A stretch of DNA of 27,168 nucleotides, from the NCBI GenBank assembly GCA_902803675.1, contig CADCQZ010000150.1, forward strand, positions 1 to 27,168, given 5' to 3'. Source of the DNA: an uncultured Eubacteriales bacterium (lineage in GTDB: Bacteria > Bacillota_A > Clostridia > Christensenellales > Aristaeellaceae). This document shows, piece by piece, positions 15,907 through 23,511 of the stretch. The notes below the pieces were generated by a model. The model saw only the letters and a list, made by a program, of their open reading frames with translations, searched no databases and had not been told where the DNA came from. Each line of letters starts with the position of its first letter. Position 1 is the first letter of the stretch. Position numbers and translations under genes: made by a program.

Positions 15907-16122
15907 TTATGCCTGAACGCCGATAAAGGTATAACCGGCGTTCTGAACGGTGTCTTTGAGGGTATCCGCGGCGATATCGCGGTCGGCGCTGATCACGGCG
16001 GTGCCGCTCTCATGGCTCACGGCGGCTTCCGTCACGCCCTCCAGGGCTTCCAGGGCCTTTTTGACCCGGGCCGCGCAGCGCGGACACATCATGCCTTCGA
16101 TCTTCACGGTGGTCTTCATCAT
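15907..16122 (-). CDS. Heavy-metal-associated (HMA) domain metallochaperone
   Basis: This 71-residue protein is a single HMA domain with the metal-binding loop GMMCPRCAARVKKAL (CxxC) and the GVTEAAVSHESGTAVI strand pattern. Such proteins (CopZ-like) carry Cu(I) or a related soft metal to a P-type ATPase or a repressor; neither is nearby, so the metal is a family-based guess. Two adjacent ATGs start it; GGAAG lies about 6 nt upstream of the first. It is the first gene of the nine-gene minus-strand directon and has a consensus-like promoter with a palindrome in the leader, which could make the whole unit metal-responsive. Confidence 0.9.
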   Translation of the reverse strand: MMKTTVKIEGMMCPRCAARVKKALEALEGVTEAAVSHESGTAVISADRDIAADTLKDTVQNAGYTFIGVQA

Positions 16123-16143
16123 GTTCGTCTTCCTTTCTATGCG

Positions 16144-16157
16144 CCTGATTTTTCAGG
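16144..16157. promoter_or_regulatory. Palindrome in the leader of the HMA-led directon (possible operator)
   Basis: A 5-bp inverted repeat, CCTGA and TCAGG around TTTT, lies between the -10 box and the ribosome binding site of the HMA gene. Its position just after the transcription start fits a repressor site, but no regulator is assigned and a chance repeat of this length is possible. Confidence 0.3.
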
Positions 16158-16165
16158 ACAAATGC

Positions 16166-16195
16166 ATTTTAATCCCGCGGGGGGAGATGTGTCAA
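16166..16195 (-). promoter_or_regulatory. Predicted sigma-A promoter of the HMA-map-dut-fprA directon
   Basis: On the minus strand a consensus -35 TTGACA (16195-16190) and -10 TAAAAT (16171-16166) are 18 nt apart. It begins only 7 nt beyond the terminator hairpin of the upstream SH3 protein gene. Confidence 0.75.
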
Positions 16196-16202
16196 TTATG
16201 AA

Positions 16203-16230
16203 CTCAGCCGGGGCTTTCGCCCCGGCTGAG
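16203..16230 (-). terminator. Hairpin terminator after the SH3 protein gene
   Basis: A perfect 12-bp stem (16230-16219 with 16214-16203) with a GAAA loop on the minus strand lies 21 nt after the stop at 16252. The following U run is weak (TTCATAATT), so termination may be partial and some transcripts could run on into the HMA gene. Confidence 0.7.
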
Positions 16231-16251
16231 AGACCCCGAAAGATCACAGGA

Positions 16252-19200
16252 TCATTTCTTGCCGCTGATGGAATTGTTGTAGGCGTACTTGATGGCGCTC
16301 TGGTGCCCGAAGTACCCGTTCTGGGCGGTATCATAGTCCACGTGGGCCGGGTTGTTCGCGTTGCCGTGGGTCATGGAATTGACGAAGTGCACGCAGAACT
16401 GGCCGTTGTAGTTGTTGTCCGGGATGGTATCGCCGTCGGGATAGTTATGGGGCACGCCGTAGACGGAGCCGGCGAAGGTGCGGTCTCCGATGGTGACCCA
16501 CACCGGGCGGCGCCGCCAGGACTGGAGCGCGTTCTGCCGGTCGGAGATGTCCTGGGCGGTGGATACGCCGAAGATCTTGCAGATGGCGGCGGTATCCGCG
16601 CTGGTGAGGGGCTCCACGTCCGCGTGAGCGCCGCCGCTCCAGCGGCGGGCCCTGTAGGAGATGCCCGTGTACACGTCGGTGATGATGGCGGTGGTCCCCA
16701 CGGTCCACACGGACTGGATATCGCCGGTGTACCAGTCCACCATCTCCACGGGGTTGAGCTCCACCCTGACGGAAGAGCCGTCCACGTAGTAGGGCGTCTT
16801 GCCGTCGTCGGCCATCAGGGCGTTCCAGGTGACCAGGTTCACCACACCGGTCTCCGGCAGGCCCTTGACGCGCTGGAACTGGATCACGGCGTTCATCGTG
16901 GAGGACAGGTACACGCCGGTGATGTCACCCGCCGTGAGATAGCCCCGGTCGGCCAGCTTTCTCTGGACCGCGGTGACGTTATCGCCGGTGGAGCCCAGCG
17001 TCAGGTCTTCAAACCCGGGCAGGGTCGTCGGGACGGGGGTCGTGGGCCCCGGCGCGGTGGTCGGCGGATCGGTGTGCGGCGCCGGCGTGGGGGTGGGCGT
17101 CACGGTGGGAGTGGGGGTCGGTGTGGTGTGGCGGTGGATCCAGTCGTCATACTCGGAGGGGGTCATCACGCGGGCAAAGTCCCCGTGGATGTAGGCATCG
17201 ATGGTCTGGGTATACTGGATATGGTACCAGGTCACGTTGCCGTTCCTGACGGTGTCGGAATAGGCGAACACCTCTCCGGAATTCACCTGGGTGTTGTTGC
17301 GGATGGGCGCGTAGTTGGTGCCGGGGCCGGAACGCACGAACACCTTGTTGGCGGTGATCATGATGTGGCCGGAGGGCGTCTCGGTGGGCGCCGCGGTCAC
17401 GGTGGGCGTCACGGTCACGACGGGGGGCGGGGTGATATCGGTGGGCACGGGCGAGGGCGTGGGCACGATGCCGGTCTTCTTGTAGATGTCGGCCTGCCAG
17501 TCGCTGAGCCTCTGGGAAAAGCTGCCGTGCACGAAACCGTTCATCTTTCGGTACACTACGGGGTACCACAGGATGTTCCCGGCGCCGGTGACGGGCTCGC
17601 CCCGCATCTGGAGCACGGCGCCCTTGGAGGGGATCTGGCCCAGGGGGTCGGAGGCGGTGGAGGCCTGGGAGCGCAGGTAGACCTTGTCGGCCGTGGTCAT
17701 GACGTACGCATCGATGACGGAAGGCGTGGGGGTGGGCGTGGGGGTGACGGTCACCGGCGGATCGGTGGGTCCCGCGGGCGTGGTGGGAGGCGGGGGAGGC
17801 GTGGTGACCGAAGGATCCTGGGTGGGCCCCGTCACGATCTCGCACGTGGTGCCCATCACGTAGCCGAACTGGCCGAGGTCGGAAGAGAAGACATAGTACC
17901 AGGTCACCTTCCCCACCAGGTCGATGCCGTAATAGGGCATGACCGTGCCCGCGTTGAGGCGGCCGATCGAGGTGCCGTCCGGGCTCCGGCGGACATTGAC
18001 GCCGCTCTTGATCAGGCGCACGTAGCCGCCCAGCACGGGCTCGGCCGTGGGCGTGGGCGTCACGTCCGGGGTCGAGGTGATCTCATAGCAGTCGGACCGG
18101 ATATAGCCGTACATGTCCTTGTACTTGACGTAGATCCAGTTGTAGCCGGCCTTTTCCACGGGCATGGCGTAATAGGGCAGTATCGTGCTCTTGTGCAGCC
18201 AGTCGGCGGAATCGGGGGTCAGGGTCTCGCCGTTGGGGGTCTCGCGGAGATTGACGCCCTCCTTGATCAGCTTGATGTAGCCCAGGATGACCGTGCCCGG
18301 GATCGGGGTGTGGTCCGACGGGGTCACGTACGGGGTGGGGGTGATGGTGCCGAACATCTGCTCGTATTCCGACTTGGTCAGCACGTGGGCGTCGGTCTTG
18401 AGCACATATCCCACGGTGCCGTTCCAGCTGATGCGGAGCATGTCACTGGTATCGCTCAGCACGGCGGCCACCGTTCCGTAGCTCAGGGCGGTGATGGCCC
18501 TGCCGTCCGCGCTCGGGGTCTCCCGCAGCACGGCGCCTTCGGCCGTGATCAGGGCGAAACCGCTGGAATCGTTGTCGGGGGTCGGCGTGGGGCCTGGGAC
18601 CGCGGTGGGAGTGGGGGTCGGGGTGATCACGGGCGCGGTGGTGAACTCATAGCAGTCGGACCGGATATAGCCGTACATGTCGTTGTATCTGACGTAGATC
18701 CAGTCATAACCGCCGTTGGCCACGGGATTGGCGAAATAGGGCAGCACGGTGCTCTGGTGCAGCCAGTCCTTCTCGTTGGGGGTCAGGGTGCCGCCGTTGG
18801 GGGTCTTGCGGAGATTGACGCCCTCTTTGATCAGCTTGATGTAGCCCAGGATCGGCTTGCCGGGGGCCTGGGTCGGTCCCTTGGTCGTGGGCGGCGGGGT
18901 CGTCCCGCCGTCGATGGGAGCGGCCGTCGGCGCGCTCCCGCTGCCGGTATAGGCGGGCTCGCCGTTGGGCTGATACGGATCGTTGAGGAACGCGGTGACG
19001 TCGGACGCGCTCATCTCCGTCAGGAACTCGCGCATGATGTAGCCGTCGTACACCGTGCCGTTGCTGCCGGGGATATTGGCGGTCACTGCGTACCAGTCGC
19101 TCAGGCTGGCGGTCAGCTCCCCGCGGATCAGAAGGACCCAGCCCGTGTCCAGGAGGCACCACCATTCGCTGCCTTCCATGGTGCTGGCGGTCTTGCGGAA

Positions 19201-19332
19201 CCGGACCTTGTCGGCATTGATCCTGCCGTAGCGCGCGGTATCCGCCATGCTCCCCAGCGGGATCATGGGCAGGATCAGGGCGCATATCAGCAAAGCGCAC
19301 AGGATCGTGCGGGCGGCGCGGTGCTTCGTCAT
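16252..19332 (-). CDS. Exported multi-SH3 protein with peptidoglycan-binding domain
   Basis: The 1026-residue product has a Sec signal peptide (positively charged start, hydrophobic residues about 9-27). I count seven SH3-like modules near 34-108, 162-230, 258-318, 349-419, 434-500, 540-606 and 655-722, most showing the N-terminal V(N/Y/F)(L/V)R pattern and a YI/YV strand. They are joined by Thr/Pro-rich linkers such as TPTPTPTVTPTPTP (the longest near 735-775). A peptidoglycan-binding domain follows (776-840, LGSTGDNVTAVQRKLADRGY). Residues about 848-1020 form a domain I do not recognise, with FCVHFVNSMTHG near 979-990 and further His. There is no LPXTG anchor. It probably binds the cell wall non-covalently; a hydrolase or assembly role of the last domain is guesswork. 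Modules 2 and 4 are recent duplicates. It stands alone between a promoter and a terminator, divergent from polA. Confidence 0.88.
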   Translation of the reverse strand: MTKHRAARTILCALLICALILPMIPLGSMADTARYGRINADKVRFRKTASTMEGSEWWCLLDTGWVLLIRGELTASLSDWYAVTANIPGSNGTVYDGYIMREFLTEMSASDVTAFLNDPYQPNGEPAYTGSGSAPTAAPIDGGTTPPPTTKGPTQAPGKPILGYIKLIKEGVNLRKTPNGGTLTPNEKDWLHQSTVLPYFANPVANGGYDWIYVRYNDMYGYIRSDCYEFTTAPVITPTPTPTAVPGPTPTPDNDSSGFALITAEGAVLRETPSADGRAITALSYGTVAAVLSDTSDMLRISWNGTVGYVLKTDAHVLTKSEYEQMFGTITPTPYVTPSDHTPIPGTVILGYIKLIKEGVNLRETPNGETLTPDSADWLHKSTILPYYAMPVEKAGYNWIYVKYKDMYGYIRSDCYEITSTPDVTPTPTAEPVLGGYVRLIKSGVNVRRSPDGTSIGRLNAGTVMPYYGIDLVGKVTWYYVFSSDLGQFGYVMGTTCEIVTGPTQDPSVTTPPPPPTTPAGPTDPPVTVTPTPTPTPSVIDAYVMTTADKVYLRSQASTASDPLGQIPSKGAVLQMRGEPVTGAGNILWYPVVYRKMNGFVHGSFSQRLSDWQADIYKKTGIVPTPSPVPTDITPPPVVTVTPTVTAAPTETPSGHIMITANKVFVRSGPGTNYAPIRNNTQVNSGEVFAYSDTVRNGNVTWYHIQYTQTIDAYIHGDFARVMTPSEYDDWIHRHTTPTPTPTVTPTPTPAPHTDPPTTAPGPTTPVPTTLPGFEDLTLGSTGDNVTAVQRKLADRGYLTAGDITGVYLSSTMNAVIQFQRVKGLPETGVVNLVTWNALMADDGKTPYYVDGSSVRVELNPVEMVDWYTGDIQSVWTVGTTAIITDVYTGISYRARRWSGGAHADVEPLTSADTAAICKIFGVSTAQDISDRQNALQSWRRRPVWVTIGDRTFAGSVYGVPHNYPDGDTIPDNNYNGQFCVHFVNSMTHGNANNPAHVDYDTAQNGYFGHQSAIKYAYNNSISGKK
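18082..18288 (-). repeat. Copy B of the duplicated SH3 module (residues 349-417)
   Basis: This 207-nt stretch matches copy A at a constant offset of 564 nt without gaps and in frame. At protein level 54 of 69 residues agree by my count, with identical ends (ILGYIKLIKEGVNLR and DMYGYIRSDCYE). Confidence 0.85.
18646..18852 (-). repeat. Copy A of the duplicated SH3 module (residues 161-229)
   Basis: This is the partner of the copy at 18082-18288. The repeat unit with its neighbour module spans 188 codons, so the duplication may have included module 3 or its ancestor. Confidence 0.85.
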
Positions 19333-19423
19333 ACTATCCCTCCATCTTTCTGACTTTCTTATCTGACACGCTCATCGGCTCAAAAAGGACACTCCAAAAA
19401 AACGGAAACAAACTTCCACATGC

Positions 19424-19452
19424 AGTATATTACATTTTTGTTAACAGGTCAA
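19424..19452 (-). promoter_or_regulatory. Predicted sigma-A promoter for the SH3 protein gene
   Basis: On the minus strand -35 TTGACC (19452-19447) and -10 TATACT (19429-19424) are 17 nt apart. The leader would be about 85 nt, ending in a GGAGGG ribosome binding site; I see no riboswitch-like fold in it. Confidence 0.75.
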
Positions 19453-19489
19453 TCCTTTTGCGCGGCAAATCGGCGGTGCCGAAATTTTT

Positions 19490-19518
19490 TTGTCAAATTT
19501 TCCTTCATATGATATACT
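19490..19518 (+). promoter_or_regulatory. Predicted sigma-A promoter for polA
   Basis: The -35 TTGTCA (19490-19495) and -10 TATACT (19513-19518) are 17 nt apart. The start would be near 19525, just before the GGAGG site at 19537-19541. Its -35 lies 37 nt from the -35 of the divergent SH3 gene promoter. Confidence 0.75.
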
Positions 19519-19548
19519 GACAAAAGACATATTTGCGGAGGAAGAGCC

Positions 19549-22086
19549 ATGCGGGAGCGGTTATTGGTGGTCGACGGCAACAGCCTGATGCACAGGGCGT
19601 TCCATGCCCTGCCCCTTCTGGACAACGACGGGGTGTATACCAACGCGGTCCACGGGTTCCTGATGATGCTCCTCAAGGCCGTGGAGGATCACTCGCCCCG
19701 GTACGCGGCGGTGGCTTTTGACGAGAAGGCCCCGACGTTCCGGCATCAGATCTACGCGGGATACAAGGCGGGCCGGAAGCCCACGCCGCCGGAACTGATC
19801 AGCCAGTTCTCCCTGATCCGGGAGATCCTTTCCGGGATGGGGCTGGGGGTGCTGTCCGCGCCGGGCTGGGAGGCGGACGATATCCTGGGCACCCTGGCGG
19901 CGAAATGCCGGGACGGGGATCTGGAGGCCATCCTTTTGACCGGGGACAGGGACGCGCTGCAGCTGGTGTCGGACGTGAGCTCCGTGCTCTTCACCCGCAA
20001 GGGCATCACCGACACGCTCCTGTTCACGCCGGCCCTGGTCAGGGAGATCTACGGCGTATCCCCGGAGCAGATCACGGATCTTAAAGGCCTGATGGGGGAC
20101 AGCAGCGACAATATCCCCGGTGTGCCCGGCGTGGGGGAGAAGACCGCCGTGAAGCTGCTGAGTGAGTATCACGACCTGGAGTCGGTGCTCGCCGCGGGAG
20201 ATCGGATATCCGGCAAGCTGGGCGAGAAGATCCGCGCGAACGCGGACCTGGCCCGTTTTTCGAAACAGCTGGCCACCATCCGTCCGGAGGCGCCCGTGCC
20301 CTTCGAGCCGGAGAAATGGCTGACGGACCATATGACCGACGCGGACGGCCTGTTTGTCCGCTATCAGTTAAGGGGCGTCCGGGACCGGGTGAGGAAACTG
20401 TCCGGCGGCGCGCCCGCCGAGCCTGATGTGCCCGCCGAAGCGCTCCCGGAGCCCCGCGTGATCACCCGGATGGAGGAGCTGACCGGAGCCATCGGGGACA
20501 TCCGGGGGGAAGCGGCCGTATACATCACCGCGCAGAAGGGGAGCGTCGCCTGGGGCGATGAATGCGTCGCCTTCGATTTTGACGACAGCCTGCTCTCCTC
20601 GGGGATCACCTTCGACGGGGCCATGGAAGCCCTCGGGGCGCTTTTTGAGCGGCAGGGCATCGTCACCCACGACGTGAAGTCTCTCTGGCACCGCCTGGAG
20701 GATAAGGCGCCCCATCCGGACTGCCTCTGGGACACGATGCTGGCGCAGTACCTTCTGGATCCCCTGGCGAAGGGCTACGCCCTCTCCCGGTTCGCGAGGG
20801 AGGACGCCGCGGGCATCCTCAAACTGCGGCGCGAGCAGCGCGCGGCCCTTGAGAAGGCCGGCATGATGGATGTGATGACCCGGATCGAGATGCCTCTGGC
20901 CCGGGTGCTCTATGAGATGGAAACGGCGGGCTTCCGGGTGGACGTTTCGGCCCTGAAGGATCTGGGCGCCCAGTGGAGCGCCCAGGCGGAGCAGCTCAAG
21001 GAAAAGGTCTACGATCTGGCCGGCACCCGGGGCTTCAACCTGAACAGCCCCCAGCAGCTCAGCCGGGTCCTGTTCGAGGAAATGGGCCTGCCCCACGGGA
21101 AAAAGACCGCCTCAGGCGCCTATACCACCGACGCGGACACCCTGGAGAAGCTGCAGGACGACTATCCCGTGGCCAAAGCGCTGCTGGAATACCGGCAGGT
21201 GGTCAAGCTGAACAGCACCTATGTGGACGCTCTGATCCGCAAGACCGACCGGGAAGGCCGCATCCACACCATGTTCGATCAGACCGGTACGGCCACCGGC
21301 CGCATCTCCTCGAGCGAACCCAACCTGCAGAACATCCCCGTGCGCACCGCCATGGGGCGGGAGATCCGCCGGGCCTTCATCCCCTCGCCGGGATGGGTGC
21401 TGTGCGACGCCGACTATTCCCAGATCGAGCTGAGGGTGCTGGCGCATCTGTCGGGGGACGCGGGGATGACCGACGCCTTCAATAAAGGCCAGGATATCCA
21501 CGCCCGCACCGCCTCGGAGGTCTACGGCGTGCCCATGGACGAGGTGGACGCCGGGATGCGCCGGTCGGCGAAGGCGGTCAATTTCGGCCTGGTCTACGGC
21601 CTGAGCGAGTTCGGCCTGGCCCGCAATATCGGGATCAGCCGCTGGGAGGCCCACGATTTTATCCAGCGGTATTTTGAACGGTATCCCGGTGTGAAGCGTT
21701 ATATGGATGACGCGGTCAGGCGGGGCTACGACGAGGGCTTCACCCAGACCGCCCTGGGCCGGCGGCGCGCCCTGCCGGAACTCAAGAGCAGCAACGGCAA
21801 CACCCGTTCCTTCGGGGAGCGGGTCGCCATGAACGCGCCCGTGCAGGGCACGGCGGCGGACATCATCAAGCTGGCCATGATCCTGGTGAGCCGGGAGATG
21901 AAACAGCGGCGCCTTCGGGCGCGGCTCATCCTGCAGGTGCACGACGAGCTGCTCATCGAGTGCCCGCCGGAGGAGCTCAGTGAAGTCACGGAGCTCCTGA
22001 GGGACTGCATGGAGAAGGCCTATCCCCTCCGCGTGCCCCTGGTGGCGGAGGTGCATACCGGAGAAAGCTGGTACGATACGAAATGA
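19549..22086 (+). CDS. polA: DNA polymerase I
   Basis: Pol I fills gaps and removes RNA primers during replication and repair. The 845-residue protein has an N-terminal 5'-3' exonuclease domain (LLVVDGNSLMHRAF, AFDEKAPTFRH, GWEADDILGTLA, LTGDRDALQLV, GLMGDSSDNIPGVPGVGEKT), a middle 3'-5' exonuclease fold, and an A-family polymerase domain. Polymerase motifs are intact: A DADYSQIELR (Asp622), B RRSAKAVNFGLVYG (Lys675, Phe679) and C QVHDEL (Asp799). In the middle domain the DxE pair of ExoI is missing (AVYITAQKGS in its place) and ExoII is THDVKSLW rather than Asn-xxx-Asp, so proofreading is probably lost, as in Bacillus Pol I. GGAGG lies 7 nt before the ATG. The stop overlaps the coaE start by 4 nt. 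Confidence 0.97.
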   Translation: MRERLLVVDGNSLMHRAFHALPLLDNDGVYTNAVHGFLMMLLKAVEDHSPRYAAVAFDEKAPTFRHQIYAGYKAGRKPTPPELISQFSLIREILSGMGLGVLSAPGWEADDILGTLAAKCRDGDLEAILLTGDRDALQLVSDVSSVLFTRKGITDTLLFTPALVREIYGVSPEQITDLKGLMGDSSDNIPGVPGVGEKTAVKLLSEYHDLESVLAAGDRISGKLGEKIRANADLARFSKQLATIRPEAPVPFEPEKWLTDHMTDADGLFVRYQLRGVRDRVRKLSGGAPAEPDVPAEALPEPRVITRMEELTGAIGDIRGEAAVYITAQKGSVAWGDECVAFDFDDSLLSSGITFDGAMEALGALFERQGIVTHDVKSLWHRLEDKAPHPDCLWDTMLAQYLLDPLAKGYALSRFAREDAAGILKLRREQRAALEKAGMMDVMTRIEMPLARVLYEMETAGFRVDVSALKDLGAQWSAQAEQLKEKVYDLAGTRGFNLNSPQQLSRVLFEEMGLPHGKKTASGAYTTDADTLEKLQDDYPVAKALLEYRQVVKLNSTYVDALIRKTDREGRIHTMFDQTGTATGRISSSEPNLQNIPVRTAMGREIRRAFIPSPGWVLCDADYSQIELRVLAHLSGDAGMTDAFNKGQDIHARTASEVYGVPMDEVDAGMRRSAKAVNFGLVYGLSEFGLARNIGISRWEAHDFIQRYFERYPGVKRYMDDAVRRGYDEGFTQTALGRRRALPELKSSNGNTRSFGERVAMNAPVQGTAADIIKLAMILVSREMKQRRLRARLILQVHDELLIECPPEELSEVTELLRDCMEKAYPLRVPLVAEVHTGESWYDTK

Positions 22087-22685
22087 CGGGAACGACCATC
22101 ATCGGTGTCACCGGCGGCATCGCCACCGGGAAGACCCACGTGACCGACACGCTCCAAAGAGCCGGCGCTCTCGTGCTGGACGCGGACGTGATCTCCCGGC
22201 GCCTGACCGGGGAAGGGGGCGAAGCGCTCCCGAGGGTCCGGGAAGCTTTCGGGGACAGCGTCTTCCGCCCGGACGGCACCCTGGACCGCCGGGCGCTGGG
22301 GGCCCGGGTGTTCTCGTCCCCTGAGGAGCGAAAAGCGCTCGAGGGGATCCTCCATCCCATGATCCTGGGCGAGATGCGCTCAAGGACCCGGGAGGCGGAG
22401 GGGCTCGTGTTCTGGTCCGTCCCCCTGCTGTATGAGTGCGGCATGGCGGATGAGTGCGCTTTGGTCTGGTGCACCTGGGTGCCCAAGGCAGTCCAGGTGA
22501 AGCGGGTGATGAAGCGGGACAGGCTCACCCGGCGGGAAGCGCTTTTGAGGATCGAAAGCCAGATGCCCGCGAGGGATAAAGCGAAGAGGGCGGACCTTGT
22601 GATCCGCACGGACGGCCCGAAGGAAGAGACCCGGGCGCGGGTCCTTGAGGCTTACCGGGAACTGACGGCATCGAAAGGAGCATAG
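22083..22685 (+). CDS. coaE: Dephospho-CoA kinase
   Basis: CoaE phosphorylates the 3'-hydroxyl of dephospho-CoA with ATP, the last step of coenzyme A synthesis. The 200-residue protein has the P-loop GVTGGIATGKT (Lys17), the substrate segment LDADVISRRL, the LEGILHPMI stretch, VPLLYECGM, and the lid region RDRLTRREALLRIESQMP. It starts with ATG within the last codons of polA (4-nt overlap), so translation is probably coupled. The polA-coaE pairing is common in Firmicutes, where mutM often sits between the two; it is absent here. Confidence 0.96.
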   Translation: MTGTTIIGVTGGIATGKTHVTDTLQRAGALVLDADVISRRLTGEGGEALPRVREAFGDSVFRPDGTLDRRALGARVFSSPEERKALEGILHPMILGEMRSRTREAEGLVFWSVPLLYECGMADECALVWCTWVPKAVQVKRVMKRDRLTRREALLRIESQMPARDKAKRADLVIRTDGPKEETRARVLEAYRELTASKGA

Positions 22686-22686
22686 C

Positions 22687-23511
22687 ATGCAGGAGCCCCC
22701 ATATGGGCATGATCCCTATGACGATCGGCCGCGCGCCAGGGTGATGCGGAGCAAGAAAGGCCGGCGTGAACAGGCGCAGCGCGAGAACGGCCGCGGAGAG
22801 GAAAGCACCGGGCGCGCCCGGGCGAAAAAGCGTTTTCCCTTCGGCGGCATCCTGGCGCTGGTGATGATCCTGTGCCTGGCCGGCGCCTTCGTGACCGGGG
22901 CCGGCGCCCTGGAGAAAAAAGAAAAAGCGGACGCGATGGTCAGCGCCCGTCTGGAAGCGGAGGCGCAGTACGCCGCTCAGGTGCAGCGTCACGCCCCGTC
23001 CTATTCCGACCTGATCGTGCGGTACGCGGCGGAGTACGAGCTGGAACCGGCCTTCGTGGCGGCGGTGATCTACCGGGAGAGCCATTTCGATCCCCGGGCC
23101 GTCAGCTCCAAGAACGCCAAGGGCCTGATGCAGTTCATGCCCGATACCTTCGACTGGGTGGCGCCCAACTGCGGCATCTCCCGCAGCGACACGGACGCGG
23201 TCTTCGTGCCGGAGAACGCGATCCGGATGGGCTGCTATCTCCTCAGGTACATCATCCGGCAGATGGGCACCGACGATCCCATCCTGGTGGCCTGCGCGTA
23301 TCACGCCGGATGGGGCAACGTGGACGCCTGGCTGCAGAAATACTCCGGGGACGGCCGGTCCCTCAAGATCAGCGAGATACCCATGGAGGATACCCGGGTA
23401 TACGCGGAAAGGGTGGTGGATTCCTATGCGGTCTATCTTCAGCACTATTATCCGTCGGGCGGCGCTTCTTCCGGCGCTGGTCATGCTGCTGTGCGCGGCG
23501 GGGCTTTGTGA
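22687..23511 (+). CDS. Membrane-anchored lytic transglycosylase (SLT domain)
   Basis: The enzyme would cleave the MurNAc-GlcNAc bond in peptidoglycan with 1,6-anhydro product formation. The 274-residue protein has a basic, charged cytosolic stretch of about 50 residues, one membrane segment (about 51-73) and an extracellular SLT domain with catalytic Glu131 in AVIYRESHFDPRA, then KGLMQFMPDTFDW and CAYHAGWGNVDAWL. An AAAGGAG site lies inside the end of coaE and the gene starts 1 nt after the coaE stop. The last about 28 codons lie over the start of the next gene in another frame; the tail after the SLT domain (PSGGASSGAGHAAVRGGAL) is low in complexity and unlikely to be structured. Confidence 0.93.
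   Translation: MQEPPYGHDPYDDRPRARVMRSKKGRREQAQRENGRGEESTGRARAKKRFPFGGILALVMILCLAGAFVTGAGALEKKEKADAMVSARLEAEAQYAAQVQRHAPSYSDLIVRYAAEYELEPAFVAAVIYRESHFDPRAVSSKNAKGLMQFMPDTFDWVAPNCGISRSDTDAVFVPENAIRMGCYLLRYIIRQMGTDDPILVACAYHAGWGNVDAWLQKYSGDGRSLKISEIPMEDTRVYAERVVDSYAVYLQHYYPSGGASSGAGHAAVRGGAL

Noticed and set aside
17000..18630. Repeated G/T-rich blocks that at first look like a tandem repeat or CRISPR array
   Set aside because: Units are irregular in length and all lie in frame as Thr/Pro linker codons of the SH3 protein; there are no equal spacers.
15019..19353. A 1444-codon open frame on the plus strand covering map, the HMA gene and the SH3 protein gene in antisense
   Set aside because: It is rich in Gly, His, Asp, Val and Arg with no domain or signal peptide, and mirrors the codons of three well-supported minus-strand genes plus their promoter and terminator. 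Long antisense frames are expected in GC-rich DNA.
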